Positions 16,062 to 24,891 of a stretch of 64,000 nt of DNA are shown here, piece by piece (positions within the stretch are counted from its first letter, which is position 1; the number at the start of each line of letters is the position of its first letter). This stretch comes from Agrobacterium salinitolerans (GTDB taxonomy: Bacteria > Pseudomonadota > Alphaproteobacteria > Rhizobiales > Rhizobiaceae). The stretch is taken from the NCBI RefSeq assembly GCF_002008225.1, contig NZ_MRDH01000021.1, positions 1-64,000 of the forward strand, in the 5' to 3' direction. Made by a program: the position numbers and the translations under genes. The notes beneath the pieces were generated by a model. The model ran no database searches. It was not told where the DNA came from and was given only the letters and a program-made list of their open reading frames with translations.

Positions 16062-18149
16062 ATGGGTATTTCCGATCACATCCAGGAAATAGAGCACGTC
16101 GGACAGGGCAGAAATACCGGCCGCGACGAGGTGGTGCTAGAATCTTGGCGACGTTGTCTAGATACCTATCAGCTTGATCCGGCCAAGGCGCGAGAAGCCG
16201 TCATCGTTTCCGAGACATGCCTGCGCGAGCATCGTCAGCGGGCAGAAGACCTCGTCCACATCGCCCGTTCCGGCCTGGAACGGCTGTATCGGCAGGTGGC
16301 TGAGCAGAATTACGTTCTTCTTCTGTCGGATCAACAGGGAGTGACGGTCGAGTTTCTGGGCGACCCGTCATTCAATAACAATCTGCGCAAGGCCGGGCTT
16401 TACCTCGGCTCGGAATGGTCGGAACCGCGTGCCGGCACCTGCGCCGTCGGCGCCTGCATCGCCACCGGCGAAGCACTGACGATCCACCAGACCGATCATT
16501 TTGATGTGACGCATACGCCGCTTTCCTGCACCGCAGCCCCGATCTACGATACGCAGGGGGCATTGACGGCGGTACTCGATATTTCGCTCCTGAGTTCCCC
16601 CATCCTCAAGACGAGCCAGAACATGGCGCGTCACCTGGTTTCATCGACCGTGCGAAGGATCGAGCTGGCAAATTTGATGGCCAGCAGCCGCCATGATCTG
16701 GTGCTGCGCTTTGCGGGTGCGCCCGAATTTCTGGATGTCGACCCCGAAGCCGCTGTCTCCGTCGATGGCTCCGGCCGGATCACGGGCATGACGCACGCCG
16801 CCGCACGCCTTCTCGCCGCATCGCGCGAGCTTGACTGGCGCATGCCGGAACGCCTCCTCGGAGAGCGCGTGGAGGAGTTTTTCGAGGCCGGCTTCGATGA
16901 ACTCGCCTCCCTCACCCGATCAAGCCTGCCGCAGGAGAGGCGCATCGTCGTGAAGGACGGCACCGTGCTTTATGCGCACGCGATCGAACCGCAGCAGCGC
17001 CGGTCGACGGTGCCGCTTGCTCGTCTGAAATCCCAGCCGGTTATGGAAGAGATCGGCGGCGATGGGCCGGCGGTTCGAAACCTCAAGCGCAAGGTGGAAA
17101 AACTGGCGCCTGCAAAATTGCCGATCCTGCTGCAGGGCCAGACCGGAACCGGCAAGGAACATCTCGCCCGCATCATTCACAACACAAGCGGCGTTTCCGG
17201 CCGGTTCGTCGCCGTCAATTGCGCCGCCATTCCCGAACAGCTGATCGAAAGCGAATTGTTCGGTTATCTGCCGGGAGCCTTCACAGGGGCGCTGGCGAAA
17301 GGACGCAAGGGGCTGGTGGAGGAGGCGCAGGGTGGAACGATGTTCCTCGACGAGATCGGCGACATGCCGTTTGCGGCGCAAAGCCGGCTGTTGCGCGTAT
17401 TGGCCGAAGGTGAGATCCTGCCCGTTGGTGGCTCCACCCCCCAGAAGGTGGATTTCAGGGTGATTTCTGCCTCGCACCGCCCGTTGAGCGACATGGTGCG
17501 GACAGGTGATTTCCGCGAAGACCTCTATTATCGCCTGAATGCGGCTGTGTTGACCTTGCCCGCACTTAGCGAACGCGATGACTTTCCCTGGCTTCTCGAT
17601 AAGCTTCTGGAAAAACATGGGCTGCCGGGTCGTCCTCTGACGCTCTCCAACGCCGCGCGGATGTTGATCCTTGGCCATTGCTGGCCCGGCAACATCCGCG
17701 AGCTGGACAATGCCATAGCCTTTGCCGCCGCCCTTTGCGATGACGGGGTGATTAAGGCGGAAGACCTTCCCGATCATCTTGCCTCCGCAACGTCAGCCCC
17801 GATGATCGACAGTCGCGGGGCCGATCTCGGCGCGCTTCTGGCCGCCTGCAACGGCAATGTTTCGGAGGCCGCCCGCCGGCTCGGCATCGATCGCACGACG
17901 ATGCACCGGCGAATGAGACGCCTCGGTATCGGAAAACCTCACAAGAAAAGGTGCGGCACGCGCCACGGCTGTCGCGCCACAGCTGTGGCGTCATATAAAA
18001 CCGGCACTCTGGTGAAATCCCGCAATTTCGGGCTTCCGGCACCTCAAACCGCGCTGGCACGGGCATTGCACCTTCTCTGGCATCAGGAGCCATCGAGGAG
18101 AAAACATGCGCGCGCTCAGATTTCATGCAGCCAGGGACTTGCGGGTTGA
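16062..18149 (+). CDS. Sigma-54-dependent transcriptional activator, AcoR-type
   Basis: A 695-codon frame with the order GAF-like sensor (about residues 65-205), PAS-like segment (about 215-320), AAA+ sigma-54 interaction domain (335-560) and Fis-type HTH (597-623). Walker A is GQTGTGKE with K365, and the sigma-54 contact loop GAFTGA is residues 405-410. The HTH core reads NGNVSEAARRLGIDRTTMHRR. This is the AcoR/AcxR layout used for acetoin, alcohol and ketone catabolism. Normal members end near residue 630; here about 68 low-complexity residues continue through the downstream palindrome and promoter and overlap the next gene by 44 bases, so the true 3' end may have been altered. It most likely activates the alcohol dehydrogenase gene downstream. 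Confidence 0.87.
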   Translation: MGISDHIQEIEHVGQGRNTGRDEVVLESWRRCLDTYQLDPAKAREAVIVSETCLREHRQRAEDLVHIARSGLERLYRQVAEQNYVLLLSDQQGVTVEFLGDPSFNNNLRKAGLYLGSEWSEPRAGTCAVGACIATGEALTIHQTDHFDVTHTPLSCTAAPIYDTQGALTAVLDISLLSSPILKTSQNMARHLVSSTVRRIELANLMASSRHDLVLRFAGAPEFLDVDPEAAVSVDGSGRITGMTHAAARLLAASRELDWRMPERLLGERVEEFFEAGFDELASLTRSSLPQERRIVVKDGTVLYAHAIEPQQRRSTVPLARLKSQPVMEEIGGDGPAVRNLKRKVEKLAPAKLPILLQGQTGTGKEHLARIIHNTSGVSGRFVAVNCAAIPEQLIESELFGYLPGAFTGALAKGRKGLVEEAQGGTMFLDEIGDMPFAAQSRLLRVLAEGEILPVGGSTPQKVDFRVISASHRPLSDMVRTGDFREDLYYRLNAAVLTLPALSERDDFPWLLDKLLEKHGLPGRPLTLSNAARMLILGHCWPGNIRELDNAIAFAAALCDDGVIKAEDLPDHLASATSAPMIDSRGADLGALLAACNGNVSEAARRLGIDRTTMHRRMRRLGIGKPHKKRCGTRHGCRATAVASYKTGTLVKSRNFGLPAPQTALARALHLLWHQEPSRRKHARAQISCSQGLAG
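17961..17990 (+). promoter_or_regulatory. Candidate upstream activator site
   Basis: A 12-bp inverted repeat with one G-U type mismatch (CGCCACGGCTGT, 6-base spacer, ACAGCTGTGGCG). Within it lie TGT-N6-ACA (17970-17981) and the perfect palindrome CCACAGCTGTGG (17977-17988). It sits about 65-95 bases upstream of the -24/-12 promoter at 18055, the usual distance for a sigma-54 activator site, just behind the gene for such an activator. It could also fold as a hairpin at the end of the activator message. Confidence 0.6.
18055..18070 (+). promoter_or_regulatory. Sigma-54 (-24/-12) promoter of the alcohol dehydrogenase gene
   Basis: TGGCACGGGCATTGCA matches the RpoN consensus TGGCAC-N5-TTGCA at every fixed position. 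The invariant GG (18056-18057) and GC (18068-18069) are exactly 10 bases apart. Transcription would begin near 18081, about 25 bases before the dehydrogenase ATG, with GAGGAG as ribosome site. Confidence 0.85.
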
Positions 18150-19179
18150 AGACATTCCCGAGCCGAAACGGCCGGGGCCGGGACAGGTTCTTGTCCGCAA
18201 TCGATTCGTCGGTATCTGCGGAACCGATCTGCATGAATATAGTTACGGTCCGATCTTCATCCCCACCGAACCGCACCCCTTTACAGGCGCTCACGGCCCG
18301 CAAATTCTCGGTCACGAATTCGGCGGTGTCGTGGAGGCCATCGGCGAAGGCGTCACCTCGGTTGGCGTCGGTGACCGCATATCGATCCAGCCGCTCGTCA
18401 TGCCGCGAACCGGTGACTATTTCGCCGACCGTGGCCTCTTTCATCTGAGCACGCAGCTGGCGCTGGTCGGTCTCAGCTGGGAAGGCGGCGGCATGGCGCA
18501 GGCAGCACTCGTCAACGAATATAACGTCCAGAAGATTCCCGACGCGATGACCGATGAAGAGGCCGCACTCGTGGAACCCTCGGCCGTTGCCGTTTATGCC
18601 TGCGACCGCGGCGGCGTCACCGCCGGCAACAGCGTTCTGGTCACGGGCGCCGGCCCGATCGGCATGCTCACACTTCTCGCCGCGCGTGCTGCCGGCGCCG
18701 CGCAGCTTTTCGTATCCGATCTCAATGATGCCCGCCTTGAGCTTGCCCGCAACGTAATCACCGACGTCATTACCATCAATCCGAAGCGCGATAACGTCGG
18801 CGATGTCGTGCGCGCAGCGACAGAAGGCAAGGTCGGCTGCGATGTCGCGATCGAATGCGTGGGCAATGAACATGCGCTCAAGGCCTGCGTCGATGCCGTG
18901 CGCAAACAGGGCGTTGTTGTCCAGACCGGGCTGCATCCGCACGAAAACCCGATCGACTGGTTCCAGGTGACATTCCGCGACCTGGAGATCAAGGGCTCAT
19001 GGGCCTATCCGACCCATTACTGGCCACGGGTTATCCGGCTCATCGCCTCCGGCCTGCTGCCAGCCACGAAGATCGTTACCAAGCGCATTACGCTCGATAC
19101 GGCCGTCTCTGAGGGCTTCGATGCCCTGCTCGACCCCGCCGGCACCCATCTGAAGATCCTGATCGATCTTTCGAAATAG
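18106..19179 (+). CDS. Zinc-dependent alcohol dehydrogenase, butanediol dehydrogenase-like
   Basis: A 357-residue medium-chain dehydrogenase closest in pattern to (R,R)-2,3-butanediol and related secondary-alcohol dehydrogenases. Catalytic zinc ligands are C38 (GICGTDLHEY) and H70/E71 (GHEFGG); the NAD loop is TGAGPIGML. The lobe that normally carries four structural-zinc cysteines (here PRTGDYFADRGLFHLSTQ) has none, so only one zinc is expected. The start has GAGGAG 8 bases upstream. It is preceded by a sigma-54 promoter and followed, after a long hairpin, by a flavin monooxygenase, so the product may be a ketone passed to that enzyme. The substrate is not known. Confidence 0.85.
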   Translation: MRALRFHAARDLRVEDIPEPKRPGPGQVLVRNRFVGICGTDLHEYSYGPIFIPTEPHPFTGAHGPQILGHEFGGVVEAIGEGVTSVGVGDRISIQPLVMPRTGDYFADRGLFHLSTQLALVGLSWEGGGMAQAALVNEYNVQKIPDAMTDEEAALVEPSAVAVYACDRGGVTAGNSVLVTGAGPIGMLTLLAARAAGAAQLFVSDLNDARLELARNVITDVITINPKRDNVGDVVRAATEGKVGCDVAIECVGNEHALKACVDAVRKQGVVVQTGLHPHENPIDWFQVTFRDLEIKGSWAYPTHYWPRVIRLIASGLLPATKIVTKRITLDTAVSEGFDALLDPAGTHLKILIDLSK

Positions 19180-19233
19180 GCCTGCCTCCCTCGGCATGCC
19201 GGGAGAGGAGCCCGATATGCCGAGGGCACAGGC
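19180..19233 (+). promoter_or_regulatory. Long hairpin between dehydrogenase and monooxygenase genes
   Basis: CCCTCGGCAT (19188-19197) pairs perfectly with ATGCCGAGGG (19217-19226), and the outer GCCTG (19180-19184) pairs with CAGGC (19229-19233). It begins immediately after the dehydrogenase stop, has no T-tract, and lies inside what should be one transcript, so it may set the ratio of the two messages. Confidence 0.5.
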
Positions 19234-19294
19234 TTTCGGGGGCGGCGATTTCGCCGCTCCACCATCAGACCAAGCAACATGGAGGAGATGAATA

Positions 19295-21097
19295 ATGCTT
19301 GATGTCAGTCCCGCCACCAAAATCGACACGGTTCTTTCCAAGCTCGGCAATGCGTTGGAAAATGGAGACATCGCCGCGGCCGTCAACCTGTTTCAGGCCG
19401 ATTGTTACTGGCGCGACCTCGTAACCTTCACCTGGAACCTGAAAACGCTGGAAGGACGTGAGCAGATCCGCGATATGCTGACAAACCAGCTTTCCGCAAT
19501 CAAACCCTCGGGCTTGGTGCAGGATGTGAAGGAGCAGGCCTCGGAAGGCAATGGCATCACCGAAGGCTGGTTCGAGTTCGAGACCGGGGTTGCCCGTGGT
19601 TACGGCCATATCCGCCTGAAGGACGGGATGATCTGGACATTGCTCACCACCATGAGCGAACTGAAGGGCCACGAAGAGCCGAAGGGCATCCGCCGTCCGA
19701 TGGGCGCGGAGCACGGCCACGACCGCAACCGCCGGACATGGAAAGAAAAACGTGAGACTGAGGCCGCCGAACTCGGCTATTCGGAGCAGCCCTATGTCGT
19801 AATTATCGGCGGCGGACAGGGCGGCATTGCGCTTGGCGCGCGGCTTCGCCAGCTCGGTGTGCCTACGATCATCATCGAGAAGAATGAACGGCCCGGCGAC
19901 AGCTGGCGCAAGCGCTACAAATCGCTCTGCCTGCATGACCCCGTCTGGTACGACCACCTGCCCTACATTCCGTTCCCGGAAAACTGGCCCGTCTTTACAC
20001 CGAAGGACAAGGTGGGTGACTGGCTGGAGATGTACACAAAAGTCATGGAGCTGAATTATTGGGGCTCCACCACCTGCAAGTCCGCCCAATACGACGAGGC
20101 GACGGGCGAATGGACCGTGGTTGTCGACCGCGCCGGCAAGGAGGTCGTGCTGCGTCCGAAACAGCTGGTGCTGGCGACAGGCATGTCCGGCAAGGCGAAT
20201 ATACCGAAATTCCCCGGGCAGGATGTCTTCAAGGGCGAGCAGCAGCACTCCTCGCAGCATCCGGGTCCTGACGCCTATGCCGGCAGGAAGGTCGTGGTGA
20301 TCGGCTCCAACAACTCAGCGCATGATATCTGCGCAGCGCTCTGGGAAGCGGGCGCTGACGTCACCATGCTGCAGCGGTCATCCACCCATATCGTCAAATC
20401 CGACTCGCTGATGGATATCGGTCTTGGCGACCTCTATTCCGAGCGGGCGGTGGCAAACGGCATGACCACGCGCAAGGCCGACCTTGTCTTCGCCTCCCTG
20501 CCCTACAGGATCATGCATGAATTCCAGGTTCCCGTTTACGATCGCATTCGCGAACAGGACGCCGATTTTTATACGGCACTGGAGAAAGCGGGCTTCATGC
20601 TCGACTTCGGCGATGACGAATCCGGCCTGTTCATGAAATATCTGCGGCGTGGATCGGGTTATTACATCGACGTCGGGGCCTGTGACCTCGTGATCGACGG
20701 CTCGATCAAGCTGAAATCCGGGGTGGATGTCTTGCACCTGACGGAGAATGCCGTGGTGCTGAAGGACGGCACGGAACTGCCTGCCGATCTGGTGGTATAT
20801 GCGACCGGCTATGGTTCGATGAACGGCTGGGCGGCCGATCTCATTTCGCGTGAGGTGGCCGACAAGGTGGGCAAATGCTGGGGCCTCGGTTCTGACACCA
20901 CCAAGGATCCCGGACCATGGGAAGGCGAGCAGCGCAACATGTGGAAGCCTACACAACAGCAGGCACTGTGGTTCCACGGTGGCAACCTGCATCAATCGCG
21001 GCACTATTCGCAATATCTCTCGCTCCAGCTCAAGGCGAGACAGGTGGGCCTGAAAACACCTGTTTACGGCCTTCAGAAGCCGCATCATCTGTCCTGA
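19295..21097 (+). CDS. Flavin-dependent monooxygenase with N-terminal NTF2-like domain
   Basis: A 600-residue protein. Residues 5-125 form an NTF2/SnoaL-like domain (ALENGDIAAAVNLFQADCYWRDL). The rest is a class B flavin monooxygenase/YUCCA-like enzyme: FAD loop GGGQGG at residues 172-177, a NADPH loop GSNNSAHD starting at G337, and the ATGYGSMNGW segment near the C-terminus. The group oxygenates ketones, amines or sulfides using NADPH and O2. The ribosome site GGAGGAG is strong. It is the second gene of the sigma-54 controlled unit and ends at a hairpin shared with the convergent catB. A ketone substrate (Baeyer-Villiger reaction) is inferred from the dehydrogenase partner only; no esterase or lactonase is next to it. 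Confidence 0.83.
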   Translation: MLDVSPATKIDTVLSKLGNALENGDIAAAVNLFQADCYWRDLVTFTWNLKTLEGREQIRDMLTNQLSAIKPSGLVQDVKEQASEGNGITEGWFEFETGVARGYGHIRLKDGMIWTLLTTMSELKGHEEPKGIRRPMGAEHGHDRNRRTWKEKRETEAAELGYSEQPYVVIIGGGQGGIALGARLRQLGVPTIIIEKNERPGDSWRKRYKSLCLHDPVWYDHLPYIPFPENWPVFTPKDKVGDWLEMYTKVMELNYWGSTTCKSAQYDEATGEWTVVVDRAGKEVVLRPKQLVLATGMSGKANIPKFPGQDVFKGEQQHSSQHPGPDAYAGRKVVVIGSNNSAHDICAALWEAGADVTMLQRSSTHIVKSDSLMDIGLGDLYSERAVANGMTTRKADLVFASLPYRIMHEFQVPVYDRIREQDADFYTALEKAGFMLDFGDDESGLFMKYLRRGSGYYIDVGACDLVIDGSIKLKSGVDVLHLTENAVVLKDGTELPADLVVYATGYGSMNGWAADLISREVADKVGKCWGLGSDTTKDPGPWEGEQRNMWKPTQQQALWFHGGNLHQSRHYSQYLSLQLKARQVGLKTPVYGLQKPHHLS

Positions 21098-21110
21098 CCC
21101 GAAGCGAGTT

Positions 21111-21144
21111 CCGGCCCGTCTCGATGAGGCGGGCCGGGGATTTT
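21111..21144 (+). terminator. Terminator after the monooxygenase gene
   Basis: CCGGCCCG(T)CT pairs with AGGCGGGCCGG around a 5-base loop, followed by GGATTTTA. It lies 14 bases past the stop in the gap to convergent catB. Confidence 0.65.
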
Positions 21145-21778
21145 ACGACTGGGACTTATCGGATTGCCAGAACCGATAAAGCTCCGCGACATTGCCGCTG
21201 GTCATGAGCGGCATTGCAGCCTGCAACTGCTCAGCCGGCCAATCCCACCATTTCATCTCGATCAGCATGGCGATACTGTGGTCATCGAACCGCTTGCGGA
21301 TCGTCTTTGCGGGATTGCCGCCAACGATGGCGTAAGGTTCGACATTCTTCGTCACCAGCGCCCGCGTTCCGATCACTGCACCATCACCAACCGTAATGCC
21401 GGGCATGATGATCGCTTCCGAGCCTATCCAGACATCGTTACCGATGACGGTATCGCCCGCCGGCAGATAACCGTTGCCGGCGTTTTCAAACTCCGGCACT
21501 TCGGGCATGAAGAAAAATGGGAAGGTACTGATCCACTCGTTGCGATGACCCTGATTGCCCGCCATGATGAAGGCGGCGCCCGAACCGATCGAACAGAAGC
21601 TCCCGATTATCAGCCTGTCCGCGCCTTCATCCGACAACAGATAACGGGCGCAGTCATCAAAGCTGTGGCCGTGATAATAACCGGAGTAATAGCTGTATTT
21701 CCCGACCACGAGGTTTGGGTTCTTGACCTGCTTGTCAAGCGTGACGCCCCGGAACGGGCTTTCGAAGTAGTTTTCCAT
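21143..21778 (-). CDS. catB: Chloramphenicol O-acetyltransferase CatB (xenobiotic acetyltransferase)
   Basis: A 211-residue left-handed beta-helix acetyltransferase. Hexapeptide repeats run through the middle (for example [25 protein letters not shown]), and the catalytic histidine is H78 in [12 protein letters not shown]. The N-terminus [11 protein letters not shown] and the whole length agree with the CatB described from Agrobacterium tumefaciens, which transfers acetyl from acetyl-CoA to chloramphenicol. I start at the ATG at 21778, preceded by GAGA; an upstream ATG at 21874 would add 32 residues with no counterpart in the family. It is a stand-alone chromosomal-type gene between a catabolic unit and acnB, with no mobile element beside it. 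Confidence 0.92.
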   Translation of the reverse strand: MENYFESPFRGVTLDKQVKNPNLVVGKYSYYSGYYHGHSFDDCARYLLSDEGADRLIIGSFCSIGSGAAFIMAGNQGHRNEWISTFPFFFMPEVPEFENAGNGYLPAGDTVIGNDVWIGSEAIIMPGITVGDGAVIGTRALVTKNVEPYAIVGGNPAKTIRKRFDDHSIAMLIEMKWWDWPAEQLQAAMPLMTSGNVAELYRFWQSDKSQS

Positions 21779-22008
21779 TGGGGTAATCTCACTGCATATG
21801 TTCGCACTGGCTTGCCTCAAGGCAAACCGACGCCAAGCGCCAAGCCTGTCGGCTTTTCGCTCGATGCTCCTCACGCAACGGCGGGAGCTAGATGCAGGTG
21901 ATACTCGAAGTTTTTATCATCGAGCCTAGTTAACGCAAAAATCCGCGACGGCCAAGCCGTGAAACGTTTTTGGTCTCGCGTCGCTTACATCGCAACACCA
22001 CCGGCCCA

Positions 22009-22035
22009 TAAAAACAGCGGGGATTTCTCCCCGCT
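22009..22035 (-). terminator. Intrinsic terminator of acnB
   Basis: On the minus strand AGCGGGGA, a 4-base loop and TCCCCGCT are followed by GTTTTTAT. It begins 67 bases after the acnB stop and isolates catB from it. Confidence 0.85.
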
Positions 22036-22101
22036 CTTCTCGTTGGTTGATGCAGCGCCAGCGCGGGCGTCTTACAGCCGCGCGCCGCGACGCTCACAAT
22101 C

Positions 22102-24891
22102 TTAGTAGTGCACCGACTGGGAATCGATCGGCGTTACCTTCGGCGGAGCGAACTTCGTCAGGTCGATCCCATCGACAGCAGAACGATACTCCTCGATGCT
22201 CGGCGTGCGGCCGAGGATGGCAGAAAGCACGACGACCGGGGTGGAGGCCAGGAGCGACTCACCCTTCTTTTCGGCGCTGTCTTCAACCACGCGGCCCTGG
22301 AAGAGGCGAGTCGACGTTGCAAGAACCGTATCGCCCTTTGCCGCCTTTTCCTGGTTGCCCATGCAAAGGTTGCAGCCCGGACGCTCGAGATAAAGGATGT
22401 TTTCGTATTCGGTGCGGTTCGTGGTCTTCGGATTGATATCATCGAATTCGAAGCCGGAATATTTTTGGAGGATTTCCCAATCTCCTTCCGCCTTCAACTC
22501 ATCGATAATGTTGTAGGTCGGTGCAGCGACGACGAGCGGCGCCTTGAACTCGACCTTGCCTTCGGCCTTTTCGAGGTTCCGCAGCATCTGCGCAACGATC
22601 TTCACGTCACCCTTATGTACCATGCACGAGCCGACAAAGCCGAGATCGACTTTCTTTGTCGCGCCGTAATAGGAAACCGGGCGGATTGTGTCATGCGTGT
22701 AGCGTCTGGAAACGTCGTTATTGTTGACGTCAGGGTCTGCGATCATCGGCTCGTTGATGACATCGAGATCTACCACGACTTCCGCGAAATATTTCGCATT
22801 CGCGTCCGGCTTCAAGGCTGGCACTTCACCTGAACGGATTTCGGCAATACGTTGATCTGCCTTAGCAATCAGACCTTTCAGGGTCTGTGCGGAATTGTCC
22901 ATGCCCTTGTCGATCATGATCTGGATGCGCGACTTGGCTATTTCCAGCGACTCGATCAGCGTCTCGTCTTCGGAAATGCAGATCGACGCCTTGGCCTTCA
23001 TTTCGGCCGTCCAGTCAGTGAAGGTGAAGGCCTGGTCGGCAAGCAGCGTTCCGAGATGGACTTCAATGATACGGCCCTGGAAGACGTTGTCGCCGTGCTG
23101 CTGAAGCATCTGCGCCTGCGTGGCGTGCACCACGTCGCGGAAGTCCATATAGGGCTGCATCGTGCCCTTGAAGGTAACCTTGACCGATTGCGGGATCGGC
23201 ATGGTCGCTTCACCGGTTGCAAGCGCCAGTGCGACGGTACCGGAGTCGGCACCGAAGGCGACGCCCTTCGACATGCGGGTGTGGCTGTCGCCGCCGATGA
23301 TGATTGCCCGGTCATCCACGGTGATGTCGTTCAGCACCTTGTGGATCACATCCGTCATGGAATGATAGACGCCCTTCGGGTCACGACCCGTGATGACGCC
23401 GAAATTGTGCATGAAGGCCATGAGCTTCGGCGTGTTGGCCTGCGCCTTCTTGTCCCAGACGGAGGCCGTGTGGCAGCCCGACTGGTAGGCGCCGTCCACC
23501 AGCGGCGAAATGACGGTGGCCGCCATTGCTTCCAGTTCCTGCGCGGTCATCAGGCCGGTCGTATCCTGCGAGCCGACGATGTTGACCTTGACGCGAACGT
23601 CGGAGCCGGCATGCAGCACCTTGCCGGGTGTGACGCCGACGGCGTTGCGGTTGAAAATCTTCTCAACCGCAGTGAGGCCCTGGCCTTCGATGGAAATTTC
23701 CTTGTTGGGCGCGAAGACCGGAGTGGCCTCGACACCAAGCGTTTCAGCCGCGAATGTCTGGAGCTTCTTGCCGAAGACGATAGCATAGGAGCTGCCGGCT
23801 TTCATGAACTCCATCTTCTGGGGCGTGAAGGAAGAGGCGAGGTCCACCAGTTCCGTGCCGTTCTCGTCACGAAGCTTGTAGTTTTTGGTATCGATCTTCA
23901 ACACGGTCCCGGTTTCGACCGAATATTTCTGTTCGAGGATCGGGTTGCCGTCATTGTTGAGGATCGGCTTGCCGTCTTCGCCGAGCTTCTTCACCCAGTT
24001 TTTCAGGTTGATGCCGATGCCGCCGGTCACATCGACGGTGGTGGCGAAAATCGGCGAGATGCCGTTGGTGCCGGCGACGATGGGAGCGTAATTGACGAAG
24101 GGCACATAGGGGCTGGCCTGCTTGCCAGTCCACAGCGCCACGTTGTTGACGCCGGACATGCGCGACGAGCCAACACCCATCGTACCCTTTTCGGCGATCA
24201 TCATCACCCGCTTGTCCGGATGCTGCTGCTGCAACGCGACGATTTCCGCCTGCGCTTCCGGCGAGATCATACACTGGCCGTGCAGCTGGCGGTCCGAGCG
24301 CGAATGCGCCTGGTTGCCGGGAGACAGAAGGTCGGTCGAAATATCGCCTTCGGCGGCGATGAAAGTAACGATCTTGATCTCGTCTTCGACATCGGGAAGC
24401 TTGGTGAAAAATTCTGCCTTGGCGTAGCTTTCCAGAACGTCCCTGGCGATGGCGTTGCCGGCCTTGTAGGCGTCACGCAGGCGGAACATGTCGGCATCGT
24501 AAAGGAAGACCTGGGTCTTCAGCACTTCACCGGCTTGGGCGGCAATCGCAGCGTTGTTACCGAGCGCGATATCGAGCAGCACCTTGATCGATGGGCCGCC
24601 CTTCATGTGCGACAGCAGCTCCAGCGCAAAGGAAGGCGTGATCTCCGGCACGATCGCTTCGCCGAGGATGATCTGCTTCAGGAAGGCGGCCTTGACGCCG
24701 GCGGCACTCGTGGTGCCGGGCAGGGTGTTGTAGATGAAGAACTTCAGCGCATCGGCGCGGTATTCGCTGCCGGCATCCTTGATGAGCTCGATGATTTCGG
24801 CCGTCAGCGCGCCGTCATCAATGGGTTTGGGTGCGAGACCCAGTGTTTCTCTGCTTTTGATTTCAGCCAGGTAATCCAGGTAAAGGTTCAT
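22102..24891 (-). CDS. acnB: Bifunctional aconitate hydratase 2 / 2-methylisocitrate dehydratase AcnB
   Basis: A 929-residue aconitase B. It has the AcnB-specific N-terminal HEAT-like domain (residues 1-165), then the swivel domain and the three Fe-S catalytic domains. The [4Fe-4S] cysteines are C756 (GSCMVHKGD), C840 and C843 (GCNLCMGNQ). SRSDRQLHGQCMISPEAQ and GDSHTRMSKGVAFGADSG are present. It interconverts citrate and isocitrate in the TCA cycle and usually also serves the methylcitrate cycle. The protein is longer than enterobacterial AcnB, partly from insertions in the catalytic half. A GGGA ribosome site precedes the ATG. It is monocistronic, with its own terminator. Confidence 0.96.
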   Translation of the reverse strand: MNLYLDYLAEIKSRETLGLAPKPIDDGALTAEIIELIKDAGSEYRADALKFFIYNTLPGTTSAAGVKAAFLKQIILGEAIVPEITPSFALELLSHMKGGPSIKVLLDIALGNNAAIAAQAGEVLKTQVFLYDADMFRLRDAYKAGNAIARDVLESYAKAEFFTKLPDVEDEIKIVTFIAAEGDISTDLLSPGNQAHSRSDRQLHGQCMISPEAQAEIVALQQQHPDKRVMMIAEKGTMGVGSSRMSGVNNVALWTGKQASPYVPFVNYAPIVAGTNGISPIFATTVDVTGGIGINLKNWVKKLGEDGKPILNNDGNPILEQKYSVETGTVLKIDTKNYKLRDENGTELVDLASSFTPQKMEFMKAGSSYAIVFGKKLQTFAAETLGVEATPVFAPNKEISIEGQGLTAVEKIFNRNAVGVTPGKVLHAGSDVRVKVNIVGSQDTTGLMTAQELEAMAATVISPLVDGAYQSGCHTASVWDKKAQANTPKLMAFMHNFGVITGRDPKGVYHSMTDVIHKVLNDITVDDRAIIIGGDSHTRMSKGVAFGADSGTVALALATGEATMPIPQSVKVTFKGTMQPYMDFRDVVHATQAQMLQQHGDNVFQGRIIEVHLGTLLADQAFTFTDWTAEMKAKASICISEDETLIESLEIAKSRIQIMIDKGMDNSAQTLKGLIAKADQRIAEIRSGEVPALKPDANAKYFAEVVVDLDVINEPMIADPDVNNNDVSRRYTHDTIRPVSYYGATKKVDLGFVGSCMVHKGDVKIVAQMLRNLEKAEGKVEFKAPLVVAAPTYNIIDELKAEGDWEILQKYSGFEFDDINPKTTNRTEYENILYLERPGCNLCMGNQEKAAKGDTVLATSTRLFQGRVVEDSAEKKGESLLASTPVVVLSAILGRTPSIEEYRSAVDGIDLTKFAPPKVTPIDSQSVHY

